Shown piece by piece: positions 48,434-58,031 of a stretch of DNA of 64,000 bases. A program made the position numbers and the translations under genes. The DNA is taken from assembly GCF_026672275.1 (NCBI RefSeq), contig NZ_JANQCD010000018.1, positions 1-64,000 of the forward strand, given 5' to 3'. The number at the start of each line of letters is the position of its first letter. Within the stretch, counting starts at the first letter, position 1. A model generated the notes under the pieces. The model made no database searches, was not told the DNA's origin, and was given only the letters and a program-made list of their open reading frames with translations. Source of the stretch: Marinifilum sp. D737. Its GTDB lineage: Bacteria > Bacteroidota > Bacteroidia > Bacteroidales > Marinifilaceae.

Positions 48434-50269
48434 CTACACCGTCAAATGAAAAGAAACTCCATTGCCAGGAGAAGTTTGCCAATCCAGTTTTCCTGAGAGC
48501 AGCTCTACCCGTTCATTAATATTGATTAGTCCATTTCCTTTTTTGGCCTCTTTCATATCGAAGCCAATGCCATTATCGGTGTACTCCAATCCTACTTTGT
48601 TTTGCAATCGCGAAAAACTGATTACAATAGAAGATGCATTGCCGTGTTTTAAACTGTTGGTTTTTAATTCCTGAACAATACGAATCAAGTTGATTTTTTT
48701 CTCGTAATCATCTATTTCGAAGCCATCGGGAACATATATTTTCAGATCGATATCGTCGGGGAAATGATCCAATTGCAAGGAATCCGACAAGGCATCGCGG
48801 AATTCCTGGTTGGCAATGGCGGTCATATTCAGTTGGTGAGAAATGCCTCTCACCTCATCGCTTACTTGGCGCAACTGATCTACAAAACTATCCTCCACAC
48901 TTTCCTTTTCCATGCTTCGGTACAAATAAGTAAGGCTGCCAGAGATAGAATCGTGCAATTCCATGCCTAGTTTTGTACATTCCCTGTTCGAGGCTGCAAC
49001 CCTTTCCTTTAAAATTCTCGTCTTCTGGCGCTGCTTTACAAAGAAACCAATAGGCAAAAGTGAAAACAGAAACACCCCAAGTACAATTTTCATGTAGAAA
49101 CTTTCCTTTTCTTTGGCTTCCTTCTCTATATTCAAAACCTCTATTTTTTGCTCCTTCTCTCGGGTTTGGTAACGGGTTTCCATCTCCTGCATGTGCTGCA
49201 TGTTTTCGGTATTGAAAATGCTATCCTTAATGCTAATGTACTTGTCGTAATAAGCCAAGGCTTCTTTTCCTTTACTTTGAGCGGCGTAGAGGTTTTTAAG
49301 CTGAAGATTAATTTCTTGTTGCAAATATAGAACTTCAATTTCTTCAGCAATCCTATTTGCTCGCATAAGATAATTCTCTGCTTTTTTGTACTCCTTGTTC
49401 ATTGCATATAACTCTCCCATTGAAGTACAAACAACAGCCTCCCCATTTCTATCTCCAATTACTTCTTTTATATCTAGAGATCGATTGTAGTATATTTGTG
49501 CAGAGTCTATTTTTTCAATTTTCAAATACAAATTTCCAATATTTGTACATACTACTGAGATAGACTTCCGGTATTTTAATTCTTCATTTAATTCTAAAGA
49601 TTTTTTATAATAAAAAAGAGCTTTGGAATAATTTTTCCTCATATTATAAAAGCTACCTAAGTTGGTGTATGATTTAGCAATACTCCTTTTATTGCCTAGC
49701 TCTTTTCGCATTTCAAGTGCTTTATTCAAAAATAGCAAAGCTCTTTCAGATTTTTCATTTTTTAATATCATACCAAACTCATCAAAACAAGAAGCTAATG
49801 TTTTACTTTTTGGGTAAGATTCAGAATTTTTAAGTGTATTATCTAATACTAATAGGGCCTTTGAAAATTGACCTTGTTTTCTATGAACAATTGCAATATT
49901 GAGTAACAATTTTAGTCGATTAATGTTATATTCTTCCTTTGGTAAATACCTTAAGGCATCATTATAAGCTTGTAAACAAAGATCGTATTTGCTCTGCTCC
50001 TTTAAAATGACACCCTTATAATTGTAACAAACCAGAAACAAATGGGAATCTTGAACATGTTGTGCTTTGTCTAATGCTGCATTGATATAGAATAATGCAC
50101 TATCCATCTCATTAGCCTTGTATTTTTGACCACACAGACTAATCAGTTCTTTTAATTCAACTTTATTTTTTGAAATAGAAGTATTCAACTCAAATGCGAA
50201 AACCGTATTTACTGCATTAAATAAAATTTGAGTGATAAGAATTACACCTATACTGAATTTCATGAGCAT
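48434..50269 (-). CDS. TPR-containing sensor histidine kinase
   Basis: The 611-residue protein has an N-terminal signal or membrane segment and about six TPR repeats (residues 40-370, for example SYTNLGSFYNMRKNYSKALF). A membrane helix near 395-411 (MKIVLGVFLFSLLPIGFF) precedes a HisKA_3-like dimerisation domain with phospho-acceptor in LGMELHDSISGSLTYLY. The HATPase domain has ELKTNSLKHGNASSIVI and YTDNGIGFDM, GLININERVELLSGKL. It would sense periplasmic signals through TPRs and phosphorylate the LuxR-type regulator on its 3' side. A Met at 50263 is an alternative start. Confidence 0.88.
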   Translation of the reverse strand: MLMKFSIGVILITQILFNAVNTVFAFELNTSISKNKVELKELISLCGQKYKANEMDSALFYINAALDKAQHVQDSHLFLVCYNYKGVILKEQSKYDLCLQAYNDALRYLPKEEYNINRLKLLLNIAIVHRKQGQFSKALLVLDNTLKNSESYPKSKTLASCFDEFGMILKNEKSERALLFLNKALEMRKELGNKRSIAKSYTNLGSFYNMRKNYSKALFYYKKSLELNEELKYRKSISVVCTNIGNLYLKIEKIDSAQIYYNRSLDIKEVIGDRNGEAVVCTSMGELYAMNKEYKKAENYLMRANRIAEEIEVLYLQQEINLQLKNLYAAQSKGKEALAYYDKYISIKDSIFNTENMQHMQEMETRYQTREKEQKIEVLNIEKEAKEKESFYMKIVLGVFLFSLLPIGFFVKQRQKTRILKERVAASNRECTKLGMELHDSISGSLTYLYRSMEKESVEDSFVDQLRQVSDEVRGISHQLNMTAIANQEFRDALSDSLQLDHFPDDIDLKIYVPDGFEIDDYEKKINLIRIVQELKTNSLKHGNASSIVISFSRLQNKVGLEYTDNGIGFDMKEAKKGNGLININERVELLSGKLDWQTSPGNGVSFHLTV

Positions 50270-50360
50270 TATAGAGCTTCGTTAAATTATTAAAAGGTTA
50301 CCCCTCAAGGGGCAACCTAAATTAACAAAGATTTTATTAATTGAATAAAAGAAGTTCATA

Positions 50361-50750
50361 TTAAATATTCTTTATTTCTTCTACTCCTATTAACTGTTCA
50401 TCTTTTAAAACATGGATCTTGTAATTTTTTTGAGAATCAATTAGAAAAGAGAAGTTTCCTTCTGTATCTGTTATACTACTATCCACAAATGTCATATCAA
50501 TAGTATATAACTCCACATCTGCTTGAACTGATCTTCCAACACTATCAACCACAACTCCTTTCACTTCAATAATTTGATCTTCTTCATCCCCTTCATCCAC
50601 TGTTTTAGTTAAAGATTCTACAAATGTTAATCGAATTGAAACAGAAGATTGTTGTTCTTCCGGCACATAGGAATCATCATCAGAACAAGCAGTGAAAGAA
50701 ATAGAGAATAAAGCGATTAAAAGCGTATAAAAAAATGTATTAGTTTTCAT
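50361..50750 (-). CDS. Small lipoprotein with carboxypeptidase-regulatory-like domain
   Basis: The 129-residue protein has a lipoprotein signal (LLIALFSISFTACSDDDSYV) and a single β-sandwich (IEVKGVVVDSVGRSVQADVE, FVDSSITDTEGNFSFLI), resembling CarboxypepD_reg-like folds. It is exported and lipid-anchored. The gene ends about 90 bp before the histidine kinase start, so co-transcription with the sensor is possible. Function is unknown. Confidence 0.7.
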   Translation of the reverse strand: MKTNTFFYTLLIALFSISFTACSDDDSYVPEEQQSSVSIRLTFVESLTKTVDEGDEEDQIIEVKGVVVDSVGRSVQADVELYTIDMTFVDSSITDTEGNFSFLIDSQKNYKIHVLKDEQLIGVEEIKNI

Positions 50751-51479
50751 CTTGTTTCGTTTTAAATTTTTGACATGGCTCGCCCATTACGATATGGTGA
50801 GCGTTTAATTTTAAAACCAGAAAATGTCCTGGTAAAATGGGTTTGAAAGGATGAGTGAACAGGTTGCAAAACGAGAAATCGTCCTTTCATAGCAATTTTC
50901 GAATTGCTTATGTTCACTCTTTGAGAATGTTTATTATCTTTGGTAGCTAACCAAGTTCGAACGAAATAAACATTCGGTTGAAATTTCTATGAACAAAACT
51001 AGGCAGAACCCAAATCTTAATTTTGGAAATGATTGGAAACTTCCATTTCCAAAAAAAGATAGTAAGATAAATTGAGCCGTATTGCTTCAATTATTTTGGC
51101 TCTGTATGATTTATAGTGGGTCATTCTTTGGAATTATTGTTTTGACCGTTATTTTGTTTCAGTGACCCAGGTGGGCATTGGAAGGTCGAGCTAATTAGAC
51201 GCAGAAAAATTTGTAGAAAGACGGGGAAGCTGAGAACTTGTTCGAAGATCACGCCGTCGCACTTAAAGTTTTCAAGTATAAATAGTTTGAGCTTACACGC
51301 CCTAGATTCTTTGTTTCCTTTCTCATCAATGGAGAAAGGAAAAGCCATGCGGCTTGAGCTATGTAAAGTTAAAATAACGAATCGTGGAATAATTTTTCGT
51401 CAAATAAAGATTGCTTTAGTTACCCACTAAATTTCATATAGAACCATTATTTTTTACAATCGACAGAAAAACCAAGGAT
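50751..51479. other. Intergenic region upstream of the STAND ATPase
   Basis: This 730-bp gap holds the dispersed repeat copy B (51121-51380). The part 50760-51110 shows AT-rich DNA with no gene. The ORF of 75 residues at 51121-51348 on the minus strand lies inside the repeat and is not treated as a gene. Confidence 0.5.
51121..51380 (-). repeat. Dispersed structured repeat, copy B
   Basis: Read on the minus strand this copy follows the same order of blocks as 3240-3580: AAGCC-GCAT-GGCTT hairpin, an 11-bp stem (TTTCCTTTCTC, 51314-51324 / GAGAAAGGAAA, 51332-51342, plus-strand view) around the loop CATTGAT, the block 51284-51304, and TTCTGCGT...CTTCCAATGCCCAC. The two stems differ in most base pairs yet stay fully paired. 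Confidence 0.6.
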
Positions 51480-54400
51480 ATGCTTGTAACAGAAACCCCT
51501 ACCATTCGATACTTTGCCGAGGCCGAGGTAAAAGCAAACGGATGCGAAATCAGAACCTTAATCCGTAAAGAATTTCTGAACCACAAATTCAAGGAGAAGT
51601 TAAAAACGGCTTCCAAAATAAAGAATCATGTAAACCAAACACTCTTACAATATATCCAAGCCATTTGGAACGATTCCATGATCAATTGGCAAAGACAGAT
51701 GGACGAAGTAATTGCAAGTGAAAACACACAAACAACATTCTGTGCCAAAGATTGCCTGAGCATATTAAGTGATTATACAAGCCTGAATACTAATGAGCAA
51801 AAGCATCAGTTTCTGATCGCTCAAAGCCAAGAGCTAAAAAGCATTATCGATGAAAATACAAATGCTTGGAAAGAAAAAGGAAAACAAGATGACTTACTGC
51901 GCTTACAAAAGGAGCTTCACGAGTTTATACAAGAAAAAATACTGCTTGATGCCATAAACACGTTGAAAGGATGCCGGATGATTACGGATCAGTTTTTAAC
52001 GGAAATTAAAAATTTATCGGACAGGGAAATCCTGAAAAGTTTTGATTTGGATGCCGATGATTTTAAGCAAGCCAAAAGTTTAATAACCGGAAATTGTACC
52101 ACCGAGTTTCGCGATTACACCATCAATTTTGCAGTAGGGCTTTTGATGTTGGATTTGCAAAAGGAATACGCCATTATCGAAGAGAGAAAAAAGGAAAGCA
52201 TATCGCTTTTGCAAAGCAAAAAGAGGTGGGATGACTACCTGGAGGAATCGAAAAATCAGACCTACGGTTTTTTGGCAGAAATGTCGAAAGAAAAGTATGA
52301 TGCCGAAGTTTTCACCGATCGCAGTCTGGTTAGCAATTCATTTGACCAGTTTATCGAATCAACATCGAATGCATTTGTTCTATTGGGTAATGCGGGAAGT
52401 GGAAAAACCAATCAGATTTGCCACTGGGCTTCAGAATTGCTAAAGAAGGACGAATGTGTAATCTGCATCAATAGTAAAATTTTCTCAAACATTGGAGTGG
52501 AAGAGTATTTTCAAACTGCATTTGGCGAACTCAAACTGGAAACGCTATTGACCAATTTGCAAATTCTGGCTCAGCAACAAGGAAAGAAAATCTACCTCTT
52601 TTTCGATGCGATTAACGAGTGTGTGGATTATTTCGATAAAACTTCGCTGAAAAACCAGAAAGGTCCCATTGAGTTGTTGACCGTAATCGACAAGTATTTC
52701 ATCAAACACAATTTACCCGACCTGAAGATTATAATCAGTTGTCGTTCCTATACCTGGAAAGAACTGATTGAACTGGAAGCATCGAGCATTAAACATGATT
52801 TGTACTATTCCAATCAAAGAAAAGAGGAGCACACCACCATTCAGCACTTGAGCGAATCGGAATTAAAGTGTACTTACCAAAAATATCAACAAAAATATCA
52901 ACTCAAAACCAGCAGTGAGGAACTGTTTCATTCCGATTTCAATTTGATCAGGAATCGTTTAACCGATCCGCTGATCCTAAAAATGTCGTCACTGGTTTTT
53001 CAAAAGCAAGCATTGCCAAAAGACATTCGTTTGTTTCATTCTAATCATCTATTTGAAAATCTGTTAAAGGAGAAAGGAATTACGCCAACCGGTAAAAACA
53101 AACGCGAATATGTACTGCTTAATAAAATTGCCAAATACCTTTGGAAATCAGATGGTGATTCAATTCATGTTGAACAATTGATTTCGGCATATGACGATGA
53201 AGATTATCCTTTGCACAAGTTAAGCAAAAGTATTTTTTACAATGATGATTTTGAGTTCAGTCTTCCTTTTGAAGCCTTGATTGAAAAGGGAATTCTGAAA
53301 ATTGAGGAGAAAAATAGTATCAATGAAATTCGATTTGTTTACGAACGTTACCAGGAATATTTGTTTGCCCGCATTTTTAAGGAACAAGAAAATATAAAAT
53401 TGGTTCATCCGGCATTGCCCATTCCTCCCGAATCGTATAAAACAGCTCTGCATACAGGTAAAAATTATGCGGTAGTTCGCAACGCCTTGCGCTCTGCCCT
53501 GCTTCAGGATTATTTGGACAAAAACAACGATCCTAAAACCATATTAAGCCTGGCTTACGATAACAACTACGAAGTTCAGCAATTGGTAATAGATGCCCTT
53601 TCGGTGATTTTGCAGGAAGATTACCATCAACTATGGAGCTTGCTGGAACAAATGTTATCGCACAATAGCAATGATTCCAACGAAAAAGGAAAGCGCCTTG
53701 ACAAATTGGAGAAATTGTTGGAAGACTACAGCAAAAAAAAAACCAACAGCCAATCCACAAAATATGAACAACGCTTGCAAGAGCGAAACCAGATATTGAA
53801 CGATTTATCGCCCACCATACAGGTGAAAAAGATTGCGATTTACGCCATTTATGAAATCTTTAAATCGGATATCTACCAAAATCAATTGTATCCCAAAGAC
53901 AAACATCCGGTTTCATCTTTGCTGCATGCCATGGCCAACCCGGTTTCTCGGGTTAGAGATATTGTGAGTTTGTATGTTTATTACATCACCAAGCTGGATA
54001 AAAACATGGGATTCGAAATTCTGGATCATCTTGCAGGTAAAATGACCAAATCGAATGTCATCTTTAACTTTTGGAACGATTCATTGAAGAAACATGTGTT
54101 CGAACCTGCCATTCGAATCAGTACTCTTTTAATTGTGGAAGATCTTTCGAGCAAAAAGAAGATAGATCTTAGCAAAGATTATGATTTCACCTTTAAGATT
54201 ATCAAGCAGTGGATCAAAATCCTAACTGAATTTAGTATTGTATTCCCGGTTTTGAAGAAGTTTACCTTGCGAAAACTGGCAACTGTTCAGTCGGAATATG
54301 TGAACAATGGGATTGAATACCAGCATTTCTGGGATAAAATACCTGTTGGCAGCAAGAATGGAGAATGGTCGCAGCAAGGCTACAATCAACTGCTGGATTA

Positions 54401-55403
54401 CCTGACCAACGACAAGGATGATTTTACCGATCTGCACCCTTTGGTAATGAAAGCCATGTATTCGGGAGATGCTTACAGCTTTTTTATGCTGGAAAGAGTC
54501 CTGATTATGCAGGCCTTTCAGGATTGGAATCGCATAGAGTACATCGTGCAGCAGGTAAACGAGGCCGATGTTGCACATTCGTGTGTGGATTACATGCAGA
54601 TGTCTACCTTATACGTATTGTTCCGATATCTTATTGCAATCGAAAATCCCGATGAGGAAGCCATGCGATTGTTTTCCACACTCACCTACAATTGGACTGC
54701 CAGATGCAAAGGCGTGTATTTCGCTCACAACAATTACGAAGCCAACAACAACAAGCCATACAAGCAGTATACGCTCAATTGGTATGGTGCAGCCTATTGT
54801 GTACAATATGGCGATGGGAATAAATGTGATGAAGATGAGTATCCGATGCCGATTTTCTACCAGCTGATTGATGAAGCCATGCAGAAAATGGACAAGGAAT
54901 TGCTGTACTGCTGCATCGAGAATATTGCGGTTTTGGTGACCGATTTTGGTTACCACAAAAGCGCGCTTCAATTGTTCGAATACACGATGAATAAAATACA
55001 GCACGAATCCACAATTAGAGATTTGGATGCCATACAAGTGGATCGGACCAATTACCAGGACGATATCAGAACTTTCTTGTGCAAAACGCTGGGTACCATT
55101 AAAAGCTACCACCACAAAGAAGTAGATTTCTTCATCTACAACAATTTGAGAAATTCTTCCTTCCCGGATATCGACAAATTCCGTGAAGAGCTGATCAACT
55201 ACAATCAATCCTATGAGAACATTGGCGATTTGCTAACCCATAAGTTTGGTAATTTTATCATTTGGTCTTTGCAAAATGATCCGAAAATTAGCGCCTCATT
55301 CAAGCAAATTATGCAATATGGAACCGAGGTAGAAAATTACAAAGGATGGTTCAAGAAGCTATCAACCCACGTGTTTGACAAACTTTTTGGCATCGAATTT
55401 TAA
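51480..55403 (+). CDS. STAND/NACHT-like NTPase, putative defence protein (1307 aa)
   Basis: This large single-gene NTPase has an all-helical N-terminal region (1-290, family unknown). Next is a NACHT-like ATPase: Walker A LLGNAGSGKTNQ near 302, Walker B KIYLFFDAINECVD near 371, IIISCRSYTW (sensor region) near 422, and winged-helix-like lids. A long helical repeat region follows (700-1300, DPKTILSLAYDNNYEVQQLV, AMANPVSRVRDIVSLYVYYI), probably HEAT/ARM-like. STAND proteins with this plan often sense phage proteins and trigger effector activity. The N-terminal part would be the effector, but I recognise no nuclease, TIR or protease motif in it. No partner gene is adjacent. Confidence 0.75.
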   Translation: MLVTETPTIRYFAEAEVKANGCEIRTLIRKEFLNHKFKEKLKTASKIKNHVNQTLLQYIQAIWNDSMINWQRQMDEVIASENTQTTFCAKDCLSILSDYTSLNTNEQKHQFLIAQSQELKSIIDENTNAWKEKGKQDDLLRLQKELHEFIQEKILLDAINTLKGCRMITDQFLTEIKNLSDREILKSFDLDADDFKQAKSLITGNCTTEFRDYTINFAVGLLMLDLQKEYAIIEERKKESISLLQSKKRWDDYLEESKNQTYGFLAEMSKEKYDAEVFTDRSLVSNSFDQFIESTSNAFVLLGNAGSGKTNQICHWASELLKKDECVICINSKIFSNIGVEEYFQTAFGELKLETLLTNLQILAQQQGKKIYLFFDAINECVDYFDKTSLKNQKGPIELLTVIDKYFIKHNLPDLKIIISCRSYTWKELIELEASSIKHDLYYSNQRKEEHTTIQHLSESELKCTYQKYQQKYQLKTSSEELFHSDFNLIRNRLTDPLILKMSSLVFQKQALPKDIRLFHSNHLFENLLKEKGITPTGKNKREYVLLNKIAKYLWKSDGDSIHVEQLISAYDDEDYPLHKLSKSIFYNDDFEFSLPFEALIEKGILKIEEKNSINEIRFVYERYQEYLFARIFKEQENIKLVHPALPIPPESYKTALHTGKNYAVVRNALRSALLQDYLDKNNDPKTILSLAYDNNYEVQQLVIDALSVILQEDYHQLWSLLEQMLSHNSNDSNEKGKRLDKLEKLLEDYSKKKTNSQSTKYEQRLQERNQILNDLSPTIQVKKIAIYAIYEIFKSDIYQNQLYPKDKHPVSSLLHAMANPVSRVRDIVSLYVYYITKLDKNMGFEILDHLAGKMTKSNVIFNFWNDSLKKHVFEPAIRISTLLIVEDLSSKKKIDLSKDYDFTFKIIKQWIKILTEFSIVFPVLKKFTLRKLATVQSEYVNNGIEYQHFWDKIPVGSKNGEWSQQGYNQLLDYLTNDKDDFTDLHPLVMKAMYSGDAYSFFMLERVLIMQAFQDWNRIEYIVQQVNEADVAHSCVDYMQMSTLYVLFRYLIAIENPDEEAMRLFSTLTYNWTARCKGVYFAHNNYEANNNKPYKQYTLNWYGAAYCVQYGDGNKCDEDEYPMPIFYQLIDEAMQKMDKELLYCCIENIAVLVTDFGYHKSALQLFEYTMNKIQHESTIRDLDAIQVDRTNYQDDIRTFLCKTLGTIKSYHHKEVDFFIYNNLRNSSFPDIDKFREELINYNQSYENIGDLLTHKFGNFIIWSLQNDPKISASFKQIMQYGTEVENYKGWFKKLSTHVFDKLFGIEF

Positions 55404-55416
55404 ATACAGAACAATC

Positions 55417-56280
55417 ATGACAACTAAAAAAAGAAAATACAAGAAGATCCTCCTTCTGATTCTATGCATCCCAATTTTGTATGGAGGGTTTCACTACATC
55501 AAACTCACTACTTTTTCGAAGACTATGACTCATTCCTCCCTATCTGTTATTGCACACCGGGGAGCTTCGGCCAATTCGCCAGAAAACACACTGGCTGCGG
55601 TGAAGCACGCGCTAAACGATCGTGCAGATATGATAGAAATCGATGTTCACCTCAGTAAAGATGGGAAGATATGCGTAATGCATGACAATAAGGTAAATCG
55701 CACCACCAATGGCAAGGGAAGAATTAAAAACCTGGATTGGCAATACATTCAAAGTCTGGATGCAGGCAAGTGGTATTCTTCAGACTTTAATGGTGAAAAA
55801 GTGCCATTGCTACACGAGGTTTTAAATTGTGTAAATGGGCAATCCAAATTGATCATCGAAATCAAAAATAAAAGCTCCTACTACCCGGGAATCGAAAAAA
55901 AAGTTGTCGATTGCATAAGGCAATACAAAGCAGAAAACTGGTGCATTGTTCAAAGCTTTCACGAGGATGTTTTAGAGAAGGTTCATCAACTGGCACCAAA
56001 GCTTGAACTTCATAAGCTGGAAGTATTTGTCATTCCATCGCTGAACATTGCTTTTGGCAAAACGCCACACCTTTTCAGGCCAAAAGATTACATTACATCC
56101 TACAACATCAATTGCTTTTTTCTGTCGGATGGCATTGTTCAAAAATTGCATCAACTCAATAAAAAGGTAAATGCATGGACCTGCGATTCACCTTCTGTTG
56201 TCAATCGAATGGAACATATTGGAGTGGATGGGGTGATTACCAATGAACCAGCAACACTAGAAAATAAGGGTAAAGATTAG
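55417..56280 (+). CDS. Glycerophosphodiester phosphodiesterase
   Basis: The protein of about 287 residues begins at ATG 55417 with a membrane or signal segment (KKILLLILCIPILYGGFHYI), then a GDPD TIM barrel: VIAHRGASANSPENTLAAVK with catalytic HRG, MIEIDVHLSKDGKICVMHD, and INCFFLSDGIVQKLHQLNKK with a C-terminal VNAWTCDSP and DGVITNEPA. It hydrolyses glycerophosphodiesters to glycerol-3-phosphate and an alcohol, probably in the periplasm. It starts 14 bp after the STAND gene, so they may share a transcript, but a functional link is doubtful. Confidence 0.9.
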   Translation: MTTKKRKYKKILLLILCIPILYGGFHYIKLTTFSKTMTHSSLSVIAHRGASANSPENTLAAVKHALNDRADMIEIDVHLSKDGKICVMHDNKVNRTTNGKGRIKNLDWQYIQSLDAGKWYSSDFNGEKVPLLHEVLNCVNGQSKLIIEIKNKSSYYPGIEKKVVDCIRQYKAENWCIVQSFHEDVLEKVHQLAPKLELHKLEVFVIPSLNIAFGKTPHLFRPKDYITSYNINCFFLSDGIVQKLHQLNKKVNAWTCDSPSVVNRMEHIGVDGVITNEPATLENKGKD

Positions 56281-56409
56281 ATAAAGAAGACTGTATCTTA
56301 CAAACAAATTTTGGTAAGAATCAACCAAAATGGCACCAGTAAATTGTTCCTACTAACAATTTTTCCATGATGGTTGATTCTATTATCCAGTTTAAAGCAA
56401 CAGTATTTC

Positions 56410-57420
56410 TTAAGAAACCATTGCTACCTCTTGCTCTTTAAATTTCGCAGCATACCAATCCTCTGGCTTTTTCAGTGGGTTGATAAATGAGGTAGAATAG
56501 TTGATGATAAAGTTTAATATTCCGAAAAAGGCTACCAGGAATCCAACGAAAAAGGCAACCATTACAATTGCTACAATAAGTATCATGGTTGATGTTCCTT
56601 CAGATTCGTAATCTCTTTGCCAAGGACCTCCATTGATGCTTACATACTCTTTAATTGAGAATCCTGCAAACAAAGCAGCCATAACGCCCCCAATAATGCC
56701 CAGCTTGCGAGAGTTAAAATTCTCCATTCTTTTCTCCAAAGCATACTTTGCAGTTCGGCTTGATAAGTAATAAAATGTAATCCCAATAATATGAATCAAG
56801 GTGAATGAAGAAAGCAATATGCCAATATCCATGATGCCCATAAATACCAAAATACCAATTGCGCATCCCAGTATCCATTTCGATCCGGTGAACTCTCTTG
56901 TGGTTCTATCCTTGTACACATTTAAAAACTCCTCAACACGTGCATTTACAACTGGGTCGCCAGGACACAGGCGTGTGTTGATATAGTTTAATCCATGACG
57001 CATATATCTGGCTTGAGCACCGCTGGTAATGGTAATCATTTCGTTACCCTCATCATCGGTAAAAGGAGTTAATTTCTCCTCTATGCCCACCAAAACTTGT
57101 TCTGCTCTGTCATTTCGCTCTTCTTCTGATAAGTCTTCAGGTATTTTAAACTTATCAGGATTTTCATCGCCCAGCATTTTTTCCTGGTAATTGGTATAAA
57201 CTACCAAAGGAAACAATACAAAAACGCCTAATAAATAGCTTCCTGCAAAAATTACTTGCATCCAATCGATTCCTCCTCCTTTTGATTCGGTCTGATCGGC
57301 AGGGGTCGTTTGCTCTGTTACATTCCCAGTAGAAGTATCGGTCTGAGCTAAAACACTAGCCTGCACACCAATTGTTCCACAGAGAACAAACAGTAGAATT
57401 ACTATAAGCAGTTTTTTCAT
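56410..57420 (-). CDS. Exported multi-pass membrane protein of unknown function
   Basis: The 336-residue protein has a signal peptide (LLIVILLFVLCGTIGVQASV), a Thr/Gln-rich stretch and five or so membrane helices (VIFAGSYLLGVFVLFPLVV, WILGCAIGILVFMGIMDIGI, FTLIHIIGITFYYLSS, MILIVAIVMVAFFVGFLVAF). A charged loop (EDLSEEERNDRAEQVLVGIE) lies between the first two. No family is recognised. It is the last gene of a membrane-protein cluster. The 99-bp repeat at 57435-57533 covers its upstream region. Confidence 0.7.
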   Translation of the reverse strand: MKKLLIVILLFVLCGTIGVQASVLAQTDTSTGNVTEQTTPADQTESKGGGIDWMQVIFAGSYLLGVFVLFPLVVYTNYQEKMLGDENPDKFKIPEDLSEEERNDRAEQVLVGIEEKLTPFTDDEGNEMITITSGAQARYMRHGLNYINTRLCPGDPVVNARVEEFLNVYKDRTTREFTGSKWILGCAIGILVFMGIMDIGILLSSFTLIHIIGITFYYLSSRTAKYALEKRMENFNSRKLGIIGGVMAALFAGFSIKEYVSINGGPWQRDYESEGTSTMILIVAIVMVAFFVGFLVAFFGILNFIINYSTSFINPLKKPEDWYAAKFKEQEVAMVS

Positions 57421-57434
57421 ATTTTGGGTTTTAG

Positions 57435-57533
57435 TTTTCCTACTCGTATAGCTTTTCGGATCCGCTTCGTTTTTTTACATGGATTCTGAACTCCATTTTG
57501 TTCCTAGATCATATTCTGATTTTAATTAATTTC
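57435..57533 (-). repeat. 99-bp direct repeat, copy 1
   Basis: TTTTCCTACTCGTATAGCTT to TTAATTTC recurs at 58505-58603, offset 1070 bp, with only a few mismatches (for example GGATCC/GGGTCC and CTTCG/CTACG). In both places it lies directly 5' of a minus-strand membrane-protein gene, so it may carry a shared promoter or leader. The stop codon of the 160-aa gene (57522-57524) falls inside this copy. Confidence 0.8.
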
Positions 57534-58004
57534 TTTTTCTGCATTTACACTTTTATCCACATAAAAACCGAGAATTGCTCCCAATATCCCAACCAAAAGC
57601 ACGCCAATCATAGCTCTTAATGCCGCTTCATCCCATTCAAAAAAATCTGAAAAATTCTCAACATATTTTCTTAACGAAATAAACTTATGAATAAACTCAC
57701 CTTGAAAAAGATAACTTACAGGGATTCCAATGATAAGACCGATAAAAGATAATGTTGCAGTAAATGGATAATGATTTTTGACCTCTATCTCTTTCATGAA
57801 AAATCCGACAATACCCAATAAAACTGCCAGAATCAACATACATGAACCTATGATCATCCAGTTTGAATCTTGAATAAAAAGGGCTCTAAAATTCTTGAGG
57901 TATACAGAATACTCAACTGCATTGGCTTGTAGTAAACTATAGGGATAATAACTTAAAAATATACCTAAAACAGCTCCCAATATTGCGAAGGTTGTTGTTT
58001 TCAT
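57522..58004 (-). CDS. Four-helix membrane protein of unknown function
   Basis: The 160-residue protein is almost entirely four membrane helices (FAILGAVLGIFLSYYPYSLL, WMIIGSCMLILAVLLGIVGF, SFIGLIIGIPVSYLF, MIGVLLVGILGAILGFYV) with short loops. No family is recognised. It lies 27 bp after the YccF gene and is probably co-transcribed with it. Its 3' end lies inside repeat copy 1. Confidence 0.65.
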   Translation of the reverse strand: MKTTTFAILGAVLGIFLSYYPYSLLQANAVEYSVYLKNFRALFIQDSNWMIIGSCMLILAVLLGIVGFFMKEIEVKNHYPFTATLSFIGLIIGIPVSYLFQGEFIHKFISLRKYVENFSDFFEWDEAALRAMIGVLLVGILGAILGFYVDKSVNAEKEIN

Positions 58005-58031
58005 ATCTGATTACATTTTGAACACAATTTC

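Noticed and set aside
51121-51348. 75-aa minus-strand ORF as a gene
   Set aside because: It lies inside the dispersed hairpin repeat; a similar short frame in copy A stops early, and the hairpins explain the conservation better.
54609-55208. 199-aa antisense ORF inside the STAND gene
   Set aside because: Shadow of the strong coding frame on the plus strand.
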